Shown: piece after piece, positions 27,631 to 39,684 of the stretch | Numbering within the stretch: the stretch's first letter is position 1 | Layout of the letters: every line of letters begins with the position of its first letter | Source of the DNA: Branchiostoma floridae | Taxonomy: Eukaryota > Chordata > Leptocardii > Amphioxiformes > Branchiostomatidae | Direction of reading: 5' to 3' | Assembly: GCF_000003815.2 (NCBI RefSeq) | Contig: NC_049994.1 | Location: forward strand, 10,246,538 to 10,310,537 | Length of the DNA: 64,000 nucleotides | Notes under the pieces: generated by a model | Databases searched by the model: none | What the model was told of the DNA's origin: nothing | What the model saw: only the letters and a program-made list of their open reading frames with translations | Program-made: the position numbers and the translations under genes

Positions 27631-28763
27631 CATCTAGACATTATCTGATAAATGGGGGTTGTCTGTATCTCATTGTTTTGCCATCTTTAACACCGCCGTT
27701 ATGTTAAAACTTTCTTAAAAGATTCAACGTTGAAAGAGCTGCATTCAATCTCATATGATATGATGCTAAATCTTTGTACAATTGTTTGTAGGTACTACAT
27801 TGCGTCGGCTAAATGTCGGGGTTTATATATCTAAAACGTTCTAGCTTGTTGCAGCAATAGTAAAAAATTATGTATGATCAAATGGGCCTAGACTCTTCAA
27901 TCGTACTATCGAGAAACCTGTTAGTACGATGTATAATCGACATATTGTATAGATTGATAAAGAGGAAAGTATTTGTGGCTTGGCATCATTTGTGACACGA
28001 CTCCTCACAGTTGACGACTACTACTATCATGGCTCCCGCTAAGATCTTCATTTTACCCTCTGCCGCTTGCACAAATGTGTGTCTACCATCTTTAACAACT
28101 CCTTTATACTTACAGCTTCATTGAATGTTCTAATATATAATCCTAATTATCAGTAATTATCATATGGTAATCTCGACGATTCCGAACACGAAATGCCCTG
28201 TTTGGCTGTTCGGTTTTCTGGTGCGCCGGCCATATTGGATGCCTAGTTGACGGTGACTTTCTGACTTATCTACATCGAACTTTTAAAAGCATTGATAGCA
28301 AGGATCCGGATCTCTTCCGGTGTTTTACCTGGAACAGACAACACCTATTATTGAGGTGTATAATCGGTCAACATGTTACGAACGTTATTATTTGATAGAG
28401 AAATGTATGTTTCAGTACCATTTTTCATTGTTCATTGTAGTTAATTCATTCTTATAACTCTTGTGGAGTGGAACTCGCTTTCATTGAGTATGGTAGAGAT
28501 ATCCTTATTATATAATCTCCTACTGGCATGTGAAACAAACAAACACATAACGACAAAAGTTAAGATGATAGTACATTAAGCGAGAACGTCTAAAAATCGT
28601 CAAAAGGTCTACGCAGGTTCCTTTGTTATGAATGACATTGTCATATGTTCCCACTTTTTATATACGGCTTTTATACATTTTGAACATTTTGTGTTATGAG
28701 AATGTTTATCGAGGTCAGTGTGTTCCATTCCCAGATCTGGGACATGTCAAAGTGTTTTGCCTA

Positions 28764-28901
28764 ACACGAAAATTCATCTGTGTTGGTAGAATGCATTGTA
28801 GAAATTGCTAAACTTTCTTTCCAATACTGAATTAATATAGGGACTTACCCTACTTACCCTATATTAATTCAGTGTTGGAAAGAAAGTTTAGCAATGTCTA
28901 T
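28764..28901. mobile_element. Foldback/MITE-like insertion with 13-bp target duplication
   Basis: A 138-bp segment lies between two copies of AGTGTTTTGCCTA (28751-28763 and 28902-28914). Units 1-3 show only one copy of this target type and no insert. Its centre is an inverted repeat with 39-nt arms (28804-28842 and 28857-28895) differing at one base, separated by a 14-nt loop, so it would form a long hairpin. The near-identical arms suggest it is young. The family is not recognised. Confidence 0.75.
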
Positions 28902-29702
28902 AGTGTTTTGCCTACTTATACTATCATTCCAGACTACTACAATATATTCAAAACATAGATGAAAATCATGTATCTACCCAATCAGCATTTATATACCCTT
29001 TGCTTTATCTTTATTTTTTCCAATTATTATTTGTATAATCAGACACATGATGCCTATGCAACACTGATAAAGAAATACATAAGACACACATCTTTTTCCA
29101 ACATCAGAACAACATGCAGGATAAAAACCAAGTTGGGGTAAAACTGCCGGAAAGCGTAGTGTATATAACGTATCGGAAGGAAACTGATGAAAGCATTTTC
29201 AGAAGACAGAAGGCGAGATACCACTGAATGAGTGAGTTTTCATAAAAATGTTGATGGCAAGCAATTTAACTGGCAATAGGCATGGCACTGAGACTTTATG
29301 ATTTCTAGAACGTTAAGTATTGTAAGGAAGATATTCGTCTTATTTACCATGTATAGCACTGTCTGTGGTCGGTGCAAAGATGTTCTTCCAGCAATCAAGA
29401 TTTAGAATAGCAAAATGGACAGTTTCATCCTTCAATATTTTGTTTCCTCCAGATCAGAATCAGTGTCTGTTGTCTTACACATCTATATGATTATCAATTG
29501 TTCTTTTCTGAGTGTACAGTCTGCTTTAAAAACTACAAATGAATGTTAGAAAAACAATTCAATCGTCTGATATGCTGAAACTGTATTCAGACTGTATAGT
29601 TGACAACTTGAGTTCAGTTTAGAGAAATTTCTTGTAACCTTCTTTCTTCGACATCTGATATATCGATACTGTTTCTCAAAAACAATATATGTATACTGTT
29701 CA

Positions 29703-30240
29703 AAACTTGCCAAATATGAACAGCTTAAGGAAGATTTAAACTCGCATAGTGACTATAGTGCTACTGTAGTTACAATAGAGGTTGGTAGCAGGGGGTGGGT
29801 GAACAGTGACAATGTCAAAAAGCTGAAATCGTTATGCCCTGTACGTGAAAGACAGTGAGGTAAGAAAGTTGAAGCGCAGGTTAGGACACTGTGCCCTCTG
29901 CACATCGTACGCAATATACTGTGCAAGGAACAACCCTGTATGGGAGTCGCCGTCCGGGCTGTTTTCCAGCCGATGATATCATAATATTATACATCTGATC
30001 ATTTGTGCGATATATATGTAGTTAATGATGATATCTGTGCAATAGTCAAGAAGCGATGTATACAATTGAAATGTTGAAATGCTAATGTATAGCACCTTTT
30101 TCTTTAACCTTGCGCCCTGCAGATCTGTGTTTATCTGATTAAGGAGTCGACCGAGGTGAATTTTTAACCTTCATCTTGTATTCGTGTTTTAAACGTGTCC
30201 TTTTTAAAGTGTTTTTGTGCGAAATAAAGATGATGTTGTA
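29703..30240 (+). pseudogene. Decayed non-LTR retrotransposon tail (C-terminal ORF end plus 3' UTR)
   Basis: A coding-like frame from 29703 to a stop at 29856-29858 encodes ...KYEQLKEDLNS..., then TIEVGSRGWVNSDNVKKLK. A shifted frame continues to 29974-29976 with KLKRRLGHCALCTSYAIYCA, then RNNPVWES. This Lys-rich stretch followed by a conserved TIEVGSRG-type motif and an ALCTSYAIYxAR-type end resembles the extreme C-terminus of reverse-transcriptase ORFs in invertebrate non-LTR elements. One frameshift breaks it. The following 260 bp would be its 3' UTR, ending near GAAATAAAGATGATG. The segment is absent from the equivalent place in unit 3 (about 25040), so it inserted as a 5'-truncated copy after duplication. 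Family-level assignment is from memory of the motif style, not a search. Confidence 0.6.
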
Positions 30241-31689
30241 CACATACCCTGCAAGTACATAAACAAATTTAGTAGCTACTTAGTTGCAAGAGAGTAAGTT
30301 TAAATAGATTATGCTACAATTACTTTCCATGTCTTCTGTTAAACTCCAGCATGGGTATATCTGTACATTTGAACAGTAATCCAAAGTTTTTAGCAATAAC
30401 CATACATACGAGTTTCCTTTCCTGATGCGCCATCTTCATCTGGTCTAAACAATTCAGTCCTACAATCTTATTTCAACAAAATAGCTCAAATCCCGGCGGT
30501 TAAAGAGACCAAAACAAATACACAGATTATGTATTTGGAAATAGTCAATGCTAAAACAATTCTAGTAAAATGTTGGCTAGGTGTACTTCTAGTTTTATGA
30601 TTCATACGTTTGCATTATATTTCGATTTTGCAATAGTTTAAACGCATTAATTGTTTGATCCTTTCCATGTTCCTCCTTTCTCAAAAGTATAGATCTTACT
30701 TCACGACCGTTATTACATCCTTTTTTGATTCAAAACATAAGAAGCAGGGTTGGATGTATAGAGCAGTCATTGGTCCTAAAATGTTTGGTAGATTTAAGAC
30801 TTTTTAGTCATTTGCCATTCATTTTCTTTTTGTGTGTGTTGGGTTCATGTTTTTTTACCTCCCATCTACAAGTGCCCAGGAATGATATAAAGAATAATAA
30901 TGATTGTAAATATGCACAGGACCAAAGTATTTATTTTTCATATCGGAGACGAAAAACATGCGAGATGAAGTAAATAAAAAGCATTAGACATATGCTTAGA
31001 TAGGTTAATAGATTTGTCATCATAAGAAGTATGATAGACAGTTCATGTTAGCCATACATGATATTCAATTCTGAGATTGTTCTGCAGATACTCCAGGTTT
31101 TTTTATTTGCAATTAAGACTTATCTATTCTATAAGAGAATCAAGACTTCTGATTCATATTTATCTATAAGGATTATTTTACCAATGCCTATAGTATTGAC
31201 CAAGGCCTTACGAACAACAACACGTGACCTGCATTCAATACCACTGAACATCAGCTATTTTCTACGTATATCATTAAAATAGAATACCATTCCTATAGAA
31301 CAATCATATAATCTCTATATACTAAAACTACTACGCGGAGACGAAGTATATACCAACCTGTTTAGAAATAGCCAACACTAGTATTAGAGTAGAATATTGT
31401 TCATGACTGTCCATTGTAACTATGTTTATACCATTGTACTTGCAATTAGCCCTCGGCCACGAACTTGCAAATACACTTCTTCTTCTTCTATATCGGGAGA
31501 AATTCTGTGCAAAACTTTGATACCATCATATGTCATTTTTCCCTTTATACATTATTCCAATAAAACCGAGAAAAGTATTGTAATGTGAACATTTCTTTAA
31601 AGTAAGTTGAGATAAAAAGAAATCTTGTAGTCTTCTGTAAAATGTACTTTCCATTTATGGCAATGGACATCTGTACGACAGAAGTTTGT

Positions 31690-33400
31690 GTCATTTGTGT
31701 TCAGTATTTGATATCCAAACGTTTTAGGCTCAGAACAAGTGACCTCCAAAAGACATAGAAAATGATCAGGGGAAATACCAATTGCAACAAATTCGAATTA
31801 TTGTCAATTAAGAAACGGAAGATTAGGAAAACCACGTGGATACGTTTTTGTAGAAATATTATTCAAATCCCATGCTCTCTTCAATTATTCTATCTATCTT
31901 AAGGCCGTATTTTGGTTTTCAGTCAGGTGGCCACAAACCTCCGAACTTGGGGACTGGTCGACATACACTTGCGTGAAAGAGCTATAAAAGCTGAACAAGC
32001 CATTGTTGTTGTTGTTTTTTGCTGATATTTCAACATCTTTGGTGTGTGTTTTCGCACAGTTCTTGTAACAAAAGACTGTAGACCTTCAATCATTAGCATA
32101 TATACCGTTGTTGACAACGATTACAATGTAGTGCAGTAAAACCAACCAGACCACAAAAGGTGTCAAATGTTACCAGTTAAATCTTATTCTTTTAACACCA
32201 GTGGCTACATATGCGTTGTTCATTTCGGAGTGCAGTCCGTACTCGCTATACAGTTCAATACCCAGCTCGGACTAACTGTCCGAGCATGGAAACTGTAGTA
32301 GTTTCAGAGTGATTCCGCATATTATTTTCAAGATTGCAGCTTCAATGTAAGTATTTCTACAACGTTGTAAACCAGCAGTGTAGAGAGTAGTCTTTTCCCA
32401 TCCTGAAGCTGTACAGTTGCTGTTTTGATACTAACCATAACTAGACGTTTCGTTAAAGTTGCATACAGATCTATACATTACTTCGTGAATGGGCGTGCTG
32501 TCTGTATCTCCTTGTTATTGCCATCTTAAACACTTCCGTTATATTGAAGCTTTCATAAAGGATTTGATAGTGAGAATAGCTGTATTCAATCCCATGTGAT
32601 ATGATTCTAAAGCTTTGCACAATTGTTTTGAAGTTGCTACATTGCGGCGACTAAATGTCGGGGTTTATACGTATATCCGAAACGTTCTAGGAAACGTTGT
32701 AGGAATAGTAAAAATCAAAGCTCTGTAAGATAAAACGGGCCTAAAATTTTCAATTGTACTATCGACATAAACAACAGCTGTTAGTACGATCGACATATTG
32801 CACAGTGAAACTAGTGAATTACGCAAAATGATGGTTTCATGTTCGAATACTACATCCATTCTTCCACTCAGTTTTAGAATAAACCAATCAAACACGAAAC
32901 ATCGTCTTGACAGGTTGTCCAACAGCAATTGAAGTTGCTTTATCAAGGGTAATAACATTTGCAAGTTGCCTTTAAACATGTCACAAACGTAACATATTCA
33001 TATTCAACTGTATTTCATGTTATATTCTATTATAGTCCTTATTTAGTGTACCTCCAGACATTACACTTAAGGCGTTTTTCATAGTGGGTAAATTTGCACT
33101 AAGGGCATTGCGATACAACGCCACATTCACACTTGTAGTTAGTTCAGTGCGTTGAAAGCATTTTACGATATAGATATTCAAGTATATGCCAGAAAAGAAA
33201 AAAGAGTTTTTCCAACCTAAAGCCATGACTGCTGATATCAAACTAAATATGATATTTTGTTTAAAGATGGAAATAAAAGATACAGGGAATATTTTCCGAT
33301 GTAGAGATGACGAGCTATATGTTTGGGACGTTTTGGCTTGATGCCACATATTTTATGATTGTATTAAACATATGGGTCTGGAACTTTTCAATTGTCTTGT
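31690..33400 (+). repeat. Array unit 5 (partial)
   Basis: Carries the first module of units 3 and 4 only: TTTCGGAGTGCAGTCCGTAC at 32223, GCGGCGACTAAATGTCGGGG at 32644 and TGGGACGTTTTGGCTTGATG at 33323. It then loses similarity, which marks the right end of the array. Confidence 0.6.
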
Positions 33401-34100
33401 CTTGAAACAAACGACGCCTATCACTTAGATTGGCAATATACATGTTTTACTTGCCCACAAGAAGACAGCTGGACCTCTATGGTTTACGTTCTTCCCAATG
33501 TAAGAAGTGTGTACAGTCGACAGAGAGTATCTTCTGATTCCCAAAAGTAAGAGAAAAAGACTGGCGAACACTAAGTAAAATTTTGTTTGGCTGCCCAATA
33601 GTTGCAAAAGTTATTCAATCATGGGTAATAACAATTGCTATATATCACAAGTGCAGTGAAGTTGTTTTTAAGGCGGACAGAGGATAACGAAAACACCAGG
33701 GATATGTACACTCATCTCTATGGAAATCTTACTTGTATGTTACTTTTATAGTGAGGAAAGTCCAATGTAAGATGTCACATTCAATCATTTTACTCATTTA
33801 TAGCCCAAAAGGTAGATATTAGACTTTTTACATCATGAAAGGAATGCTAGAATTGGCTTCTATATCGTTAGATTACCTTTGATATACTTAATACGCTGGT
33901 TATAAATCATCATTCCAACTTGGAAAACGCGCCATGTTTTGATACGAAGGCCTTGTGGTAATGGGGCTTTTGACGACCCAAATATACACGACAATATACT
34001 ACGGAGTAGAACCGTCTAATGGTAGTCAACTTTTCTCTCTTATGCAATCTCAATAAGGCCTGAGCTAAACTTCAAAACATAGCAAGGTAAAGTTTTCTTT
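33400..34100. other. Intergenic DNA right of the array
   Basis: No coding or RNA feature seen. One YY1-like GCGCCATGTTTTG lies near 33930. Confidence 0.5.
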
Positions 34101-34107
34101 CCACCTC

Positions 34108-34419
34108 TCAGCGTTCGCTTGCACTGTTAAGTTCTCTTTCCTCTAGACGTCTTTTGCTGAGCCAATCGCCAGACCAAATCTTCATGTGTGGAACCTTTGA
34201 TTTTATAATTAGAACATGATGGATGATATCAAAATATGGTTTGAAATGAACGTCAAACGGGTGTTCTGTGTCTACGAAATTTGTTGCGAGATCTGTGAAA
34301 TATTTGGTCGAGCATTCAGCAATTGCAGCTTTTGGAGAAAAGGGGTGGAAGCAAGTTTGCGCATATTTCATCGCAAAGGATGACAGGGAATTAGGAGAAT
34401 TTGCTGTAGACTGAGTCAA
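34108..34419 (-). pseudogene. Protein-like open frame, unrecognised
   Basis: A 103-codon open frame on the - strand with balanced composition (Trp, Cys, His, Pro and charged residues well mixed, for example MKIWSGDWLSKRRLEERE near its end). It looks more like real protein than the Ile/Phe/Tyr/Ser-rich translations typical of this AT-rich DNA. There is no ATG at its 5' end, no promoter and no domain that I recognise. It lies just beyond 34804-35190 in the same orientation, so both may be fragments of one degraded gene or transposon protein. Confidence 0.3.
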
Positions 34420-34803
34420 CTATTTGTCACACTGCTGGCACCATCGCAGACGACGTTTGGTCGTGACAACGGCGCCATCAGATAATTAGGAAGCTTCCAA
34501 TGTCTGATAGTGACTAATTTGATGAAAGAAGCGAGGCAGGTTCCAATTCATCAAGGATCTCGTGAACTCAACATGTGACACTCATCTTTGACATTGGGCA
34601 GGACTGTAGCAACATCTGAATACATCCTTTTTTTTACCAAAAAATACAAATCTAAGATGAATAGAAGCATGCAAATATTGACTAGGAATCATACGTATTA
34701 CAAAGCAAGCAAAGGAATGCTGTTGGTCTATGGGGTTAAAGTAATAATATCCTGCGACAGTGTGATTTTGCTAATCTTCAGGGCGCTCAACAGCATCAAC
34801 TCA

Positions 34804-35190
34804 TTAAACCATATAAGCCAGTACGCCTGACATGTGAGTCTTCATTACTTCTGAACATAATATCTGCAGCTGTTGCCGTATATATTTCGTTGGGATGTGA
34901 CTTGAAAGGACAACCGTTGCCAAACACAATCTGGTAGAATTCCACATATGTAGCCACGTTGCGCATGTCACAGCTTGAAAATGACCCCTTTCGATTGATT
35001 TGGTCACATGTGCGTACTTGGAGATGATACGTGCAGTTTTAGAAAGGTTGTGATGTGCAAATGCGATAGGTATCAGGTTATCAGTCCACGTTGGTGTAAC
35101 CTTGATATTCTGGGTCAGTACGTGGAACGGACCGTGTTCAAGTGCAACACGGCATCTAGACTGATATAGGCGACTGGATTCCTGCCATAA
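34804..35190 (-). pseudogene. Protein-like open frame, unrecognised, possibly an exon or transposon remnant
   Basis: 129 codons are open on the - strand, from TTATGGCAG just after a possible acceptor (TGTTGTCCATAG) to TAA. The translation is protein-like: SRCRVALEHGPFHVLTQN, later RGHFQAVTCATWLHMWNS and IPTKYIRQQLQILCSEVM. I do not recognise the family. The other two - strand frames are also rather open, which weakens the argument. No start codon opens the frame, and several stops separate it from 34108-34419. The most likely explanation is a decayed insertion. Confidence 0.3.
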
Positions 35191-35577
35191 CTATGGACAA
35201 CACGTTTGCATTTTCATCAAGTTCTGTCAACCATCCAACTATTGAACCAGTTCTGTGCTTTTATGATGTTGGGAATGCTGTACATATACAATATTACAAT
35301 GTTACCCGAACTTTAAGACTTAAGATGAGTAAAAATAGTGACTCAATCTCTTGCTGTACTATGTCAGTGAGAAACGAAGGAGGTCTCTTTTTTTTCGTAA
35401 GACCAAACTGTATCGTTCATATTCACAGCAATCCTCACTTTTTACTTGCTTTCAAGTTCAGGAGAAGTGATGCAGCTTTGTCACTCAAAAACACAGAAGA
35501 ACAAGAGAGTACATACTACTAAATATCAAGTTGTTGGAAAGAGATAAATGTTGTGGTTCACGGTAACATAAGTTTTG

Positions 35578-35622
35578 TGTGATTTTCTGTGGAAGTTATT
35601 ATTCATTCCACAGAAAATCACA
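35578..35622. repeat. Perfect 16-bp inverted repeat
   Basis: TGTGATTTTCTGTGGA (35578-35593) and its exact reverse complement (35607-35622) flank a 13-nt loop. It could be the core of a small foldback element or a cruciform-forming site. No terminator function is expected in this eukaryotic context. Confidence 0.7.
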
Positions 35623-35629
35623 ATATATC

Positions 35630-38600
35630 AAAAGTTACTTGCCTTATACATCGCAAACATTTGTCAACTAAATGGAAAAATTACATACATACATGCCTGT
35701 AATTCGCGTAAGAAAAAGTGATATGTGCAATCTGAACATCAATCACAAATGTCTTTTCAGGTGCTAGACATATCGAGGCATTCAAACATTCAGCCACAAA
35801 CGTATGATGAAATCTAGTTTTATATCCTCCAACTGCATAATATTCTTGATGAAATATATACGAATAGCCAGCAAAAATGGCTGTATGTATACAAATATGG
35901 ATATAAATCTAAAACTTACTGATAACTTTACCTTGATGCTGAAGCTCACTAGAAGGCTTTCTCTGAAACTCTCTTTGAGCAAGCCAAAAACACTTCAACG
36001 TGAAATGTTTTCCTCCAACTCATACTCTCTAGGGCTCTATATCTAAGCAGAGTTTGTTTCTTCTTGTATTCTCTTGGTATGGGTTGTTATGTTTACCAGT
36101 AAGAACAGCATATATTCTGAACACTATTGTATGTAGTCAACATCTTTTGATTTAAATCATGTTAAATCTGCGGGCACACGTAAATCCTCGTAACACGCAC
36201 CGAGAAGCTTTCAACAGCTCCTTCTGATGTAGAGTCACGTTCAGTGATGCTTTGGGACAAACAAAAGTAATAATCAGCGTCGTCTTGGCGAATACTGATG
36301 GCGACCCGGCAAGCCACGGCATAAATTGTCATCTGTGTTTTGGACGCCGCTGCTTCGATCCACAGTACCCTGGACCAGACATATCATTCATGATTCAAAC
36401 ATTGCTGTTTTTTCTTTCATTCCATAGTTTGTCATTTACTACTACATGTCTGTACAACATGTGCAAATTTTTGTAAGTTTGTGCATCGCAGTCGCAGGAT
36501 AAAAATCTCTGCCTTCTTGAGACTCGTTGACAATATTGACTACATATGCATCGATGCAGAGATGTTAGCTGGTTTCCTACTATTATAATTATTGACTGTA
36601 ACTGTTCCCTTTTCAGTAGAAAATGGGAATCAGATTGTATGAAAGTGTATTCTAAGAAAATGTTACACGAACATGTTCTTGGAAACATTTCAACTCTAGA
36701 ATCTGGGGACAATCTGCGCTTATATTTCTTGCATAGAGTTGAATATGATATCGGTACTCCACACTGAAAATACACACAGACAGATAAAAATCATGTAACA
36801 CACGAAGACACACTTTCTGCCTTTTAACTATACAAGAGGTTTACAGCTCTAAAAAAGGGTGGGTTACTTATATCCATGTAGAATTACACAGAAATGCGTG
36901 CAATAAATTTCCCTGGCTACACCTATTCACGAAATGTCAGCAGAAGCCTATCTTCTGTGGCTGCCCATTGATGTGAAAATTGCCCAAATAAGTCTTCAGG
37001 CTCTTTAACCACAGGTTAATGGTTTCAAGGCTCCCAGGTTCGCTCTTTTCCGGAGGAGGAGATCCCAAACCTGTTCCTAACGCAGTCTCTACATCATACT
37101 TAATCTTTATTTTGCTCCTTCGCTGACCTGGAAGAAATTGGATGTGTCAAGAGGTCATGTTGCGGCGCCAGGATGTCCAGATATGTTTTTACTGTTAACA
37201 CCTTCAGAAGTAAATACACTTCTTTGATAACTCGGTGATATGGCGATATTTCTTTCCTGTGCGTCAGTTAAATGCTAAGTTTTTTTTACGTCAGCTTTTG
37301 TGACCAAAACATATCATGCCATTGTACCAACAAGGTTGATGATGTTCTTCGTTTAAGAAATATGCTCGCAGTCCGCATCGTGTTTTTGAATTCTGAAACA
37401 ACAAGTTGACTGTCTTTCTTCATGTCCTGCCTCTTTTCTTCATGTGCAGACAACAAAATATCTTTGGCAAAGAGTTCAGCTTTGAATATTGCGTTTAGCT
37501 AAGTATTGGAGTATCTATTTCATGTTTTTCCATGTGTAACTTTGCCCTGTTATAGTAGATCCAAGAAGTAAAAGATGAGTAGAAGTTCGCACCAAACAGG
37601 GAAAAGCAGTAGCGGTCTATGTTTGGTTCATCCTGAAAGCCAGAAAATATCTACCGGCATATAACCTCGAAAATGTACCGCACAGAAGTTCCTACTACAA
37701 ACACTTGCTTGTTTCGGGAGTACACTAATTTTCGCTCAAATTCCAGTGCAACATAATTGGTACATATGTGATAATTCCGATCTCTATCTTTGCCTGTCTG
37801 TCTGGTAGTGTTCTCTTTTTCTTTCAAACGTATTTCATACAGAGTATCCCCATGGCATGTTTTGTTTTGGATGCTATACGCTACGGGTGAACATCAACTT
37901 CGTTTTGTGGACCTCTATAAGATAGAGTGAATCAAGCACACATGTTATAACTGAAATACGTACTGTACTTGTATATGTACTTCTCTGTTAACTAAAACGG
38001 CTCTATCTCTCCCAGATTGATGAACATTGCATGCGTTTAGTGAACGTCTATAAGACCGGGTGTGCGAACTACACATTTCAGAACTAAAATACGTGCTTCC
38101 CGGCTGTATGGTTTTCAGTTTGAACATACGTACAAAACATATGTTTTAGTTGGCATATTTAACAGAGTGTGTGTCAAACACAGATTTCAAATCTGAAATA
38201 CATACATCCATGTCAACGAAAATAGTTCCCTCGCTGCCATATTGTGTGTCACGTCTTTTCTAATGATATAGTTAGCTCCTGTAGAAACCAGAATTCGTAT
38301 GTATACGTTACCTAATGGACATATTTAAAAGTATAGGTCAGTTAACAGCATATGTAACATTTGTTACTTGTAAGAACAATACCTACTCTCATACATACAT
38401 GTCGTTACAAAACAACCTAGTACCTATTTCTAAAAGGCCCATTTCTAGGTGGACAAAAAAAAGATATTTATTCTTGCGATTCAAGAATTGTACTACTACT
38501 TTCCTCAATTTATTCGATACTCTCATTGATTCATATCACATTTCTCTGTCTTAAGCCTTACAGACTAACTACTTTTTCTAGTTTTCAACTTTTAGTGCGT

Positions 38601-39400
38601 CTATGCAAATACAACTGGCGTCGTCAACCACAGGAAAGAACTTCTACGCATCATTGCAAACGGAATGTACATTATTCAGTGATATATTGACACCTCCCAA
38701 TGTTGTATTTTCTACATTAGCACCCTCGTAGTGATGTTTTTTGTACATGCAAGTGCTACGAGTGTCACCATATCAAGCACTCAATGTGACGCTTTTGACA
38801 ACACGTGATACTGAATACGTCAAATATATCAAACTCTTCAACAGTTATAGGATATTTTACTACTAGAAAATTCGTGTAAAACAGGTAGTATTCTGGCAAT
38901 ACAACACATACACCTAATGAACGAAATGTTAGAAAATTATCTGCAACAATATGCTTTGTAAGTTTATGAAGGCAATATCTTCCATGGGATATTGGTCACA
39001 ATATCACAAGTGACTGCAAATGATTATAAACTTATGGAAGTACTTGGATGTGGTAAGATGCAGTGAAACAACTTTGCCATTTTGACACTTATGTCCATGG
39101 TCGTCAACATGCCTTAAAAGATGTGCTCGCCTTTCTTTCACACATTGCAAAGTAGATATGCACACAGTCTTTTGTCAAATATTCAACGCGTTGTTAACTT
39201 TTGGATAATTGAAAAGTTAAAACAGTCAATTACCATCATTTTGTACAGTAGAAAACTATGTGGTTAGACCCTTTAATCTTTTTTAAATCATTTTATGCAT
39301 TTACATGATGTGTGGATGTATTTCATTGCATACGAAAATGAGAAGATAAAATACGCGTATGTTTGAAAAAAAACTTTTAGTTTATTACACTCTTGTCCAA
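35630..39400. other. Intergenic DNA
   Basis: No exon or RNA gene supported. 36280-36380 is a short GC-richer island without a convincing frame. A YY1-like GCTGCCATATTGTG lies near 38237. Confidence 0.5.
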
Positions 39401-39684
39401 AACCATATGTATGATACTTTGAAGTATACTTTCTGGGTTGTCAGTCAAATGTTGATGGAGAACACATGCTGGGTTGGGGTGAAGCTGGCATCCTTTTGGC
39501 CGACCTTTTGGTAAATGATCTATAGAAAACTACGTGCAAGAATGCACCTCAGGATTGCTGCAGTCCGTCTGATTTAATCTCTCCCGCAAAAGATCATCAA
39601 GGTTCTATTTCACCCCTGACCGATGTGGAATGATGGTCGATGTCGGTGTGGTTGACATGTCGGTTCCAGTGATATCCTAGCTGT

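Larger units (their letters stand above)
26340..31690 (+). repeat. Array unit 4 (with three insertions)
   Basis: Most similar to unit 3. Three segments missing from the sister units interrupt it: a hAT-like element (27185-27630), a foldback element (28764-28901) and a non-LTR retrotransposon tail (about 29703-30240). With these removed, its length becomes close to that of unit 3. Confidence 0.75.
10650..33400. repeat. 23-kb tandem array of diverged non-coding units
   Basis: Long, gapped similarity between successive blocks shows a direct tandem duplication in at least four copies plus a partial fifth. Landmarks repeated in the same order and orientation include a block with ACATAACAAGCAGGGTTG (14439, 20300, 25598, 30733), a block with GGACATGTCAAAGTG (about 12763, 18846, 24204, 28741), a GGTGTC...AAGCTAG block (15630, 21552, 22768, 26838, 32158), and a GGCGGCCATCTTGG-type block (16183, 22026, 23699, 28222). 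Copies differ by many indels, so the duplication is old. No open frame is conserved between units, which argues that the repeated material is non-coding. Confidence 0.85.
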
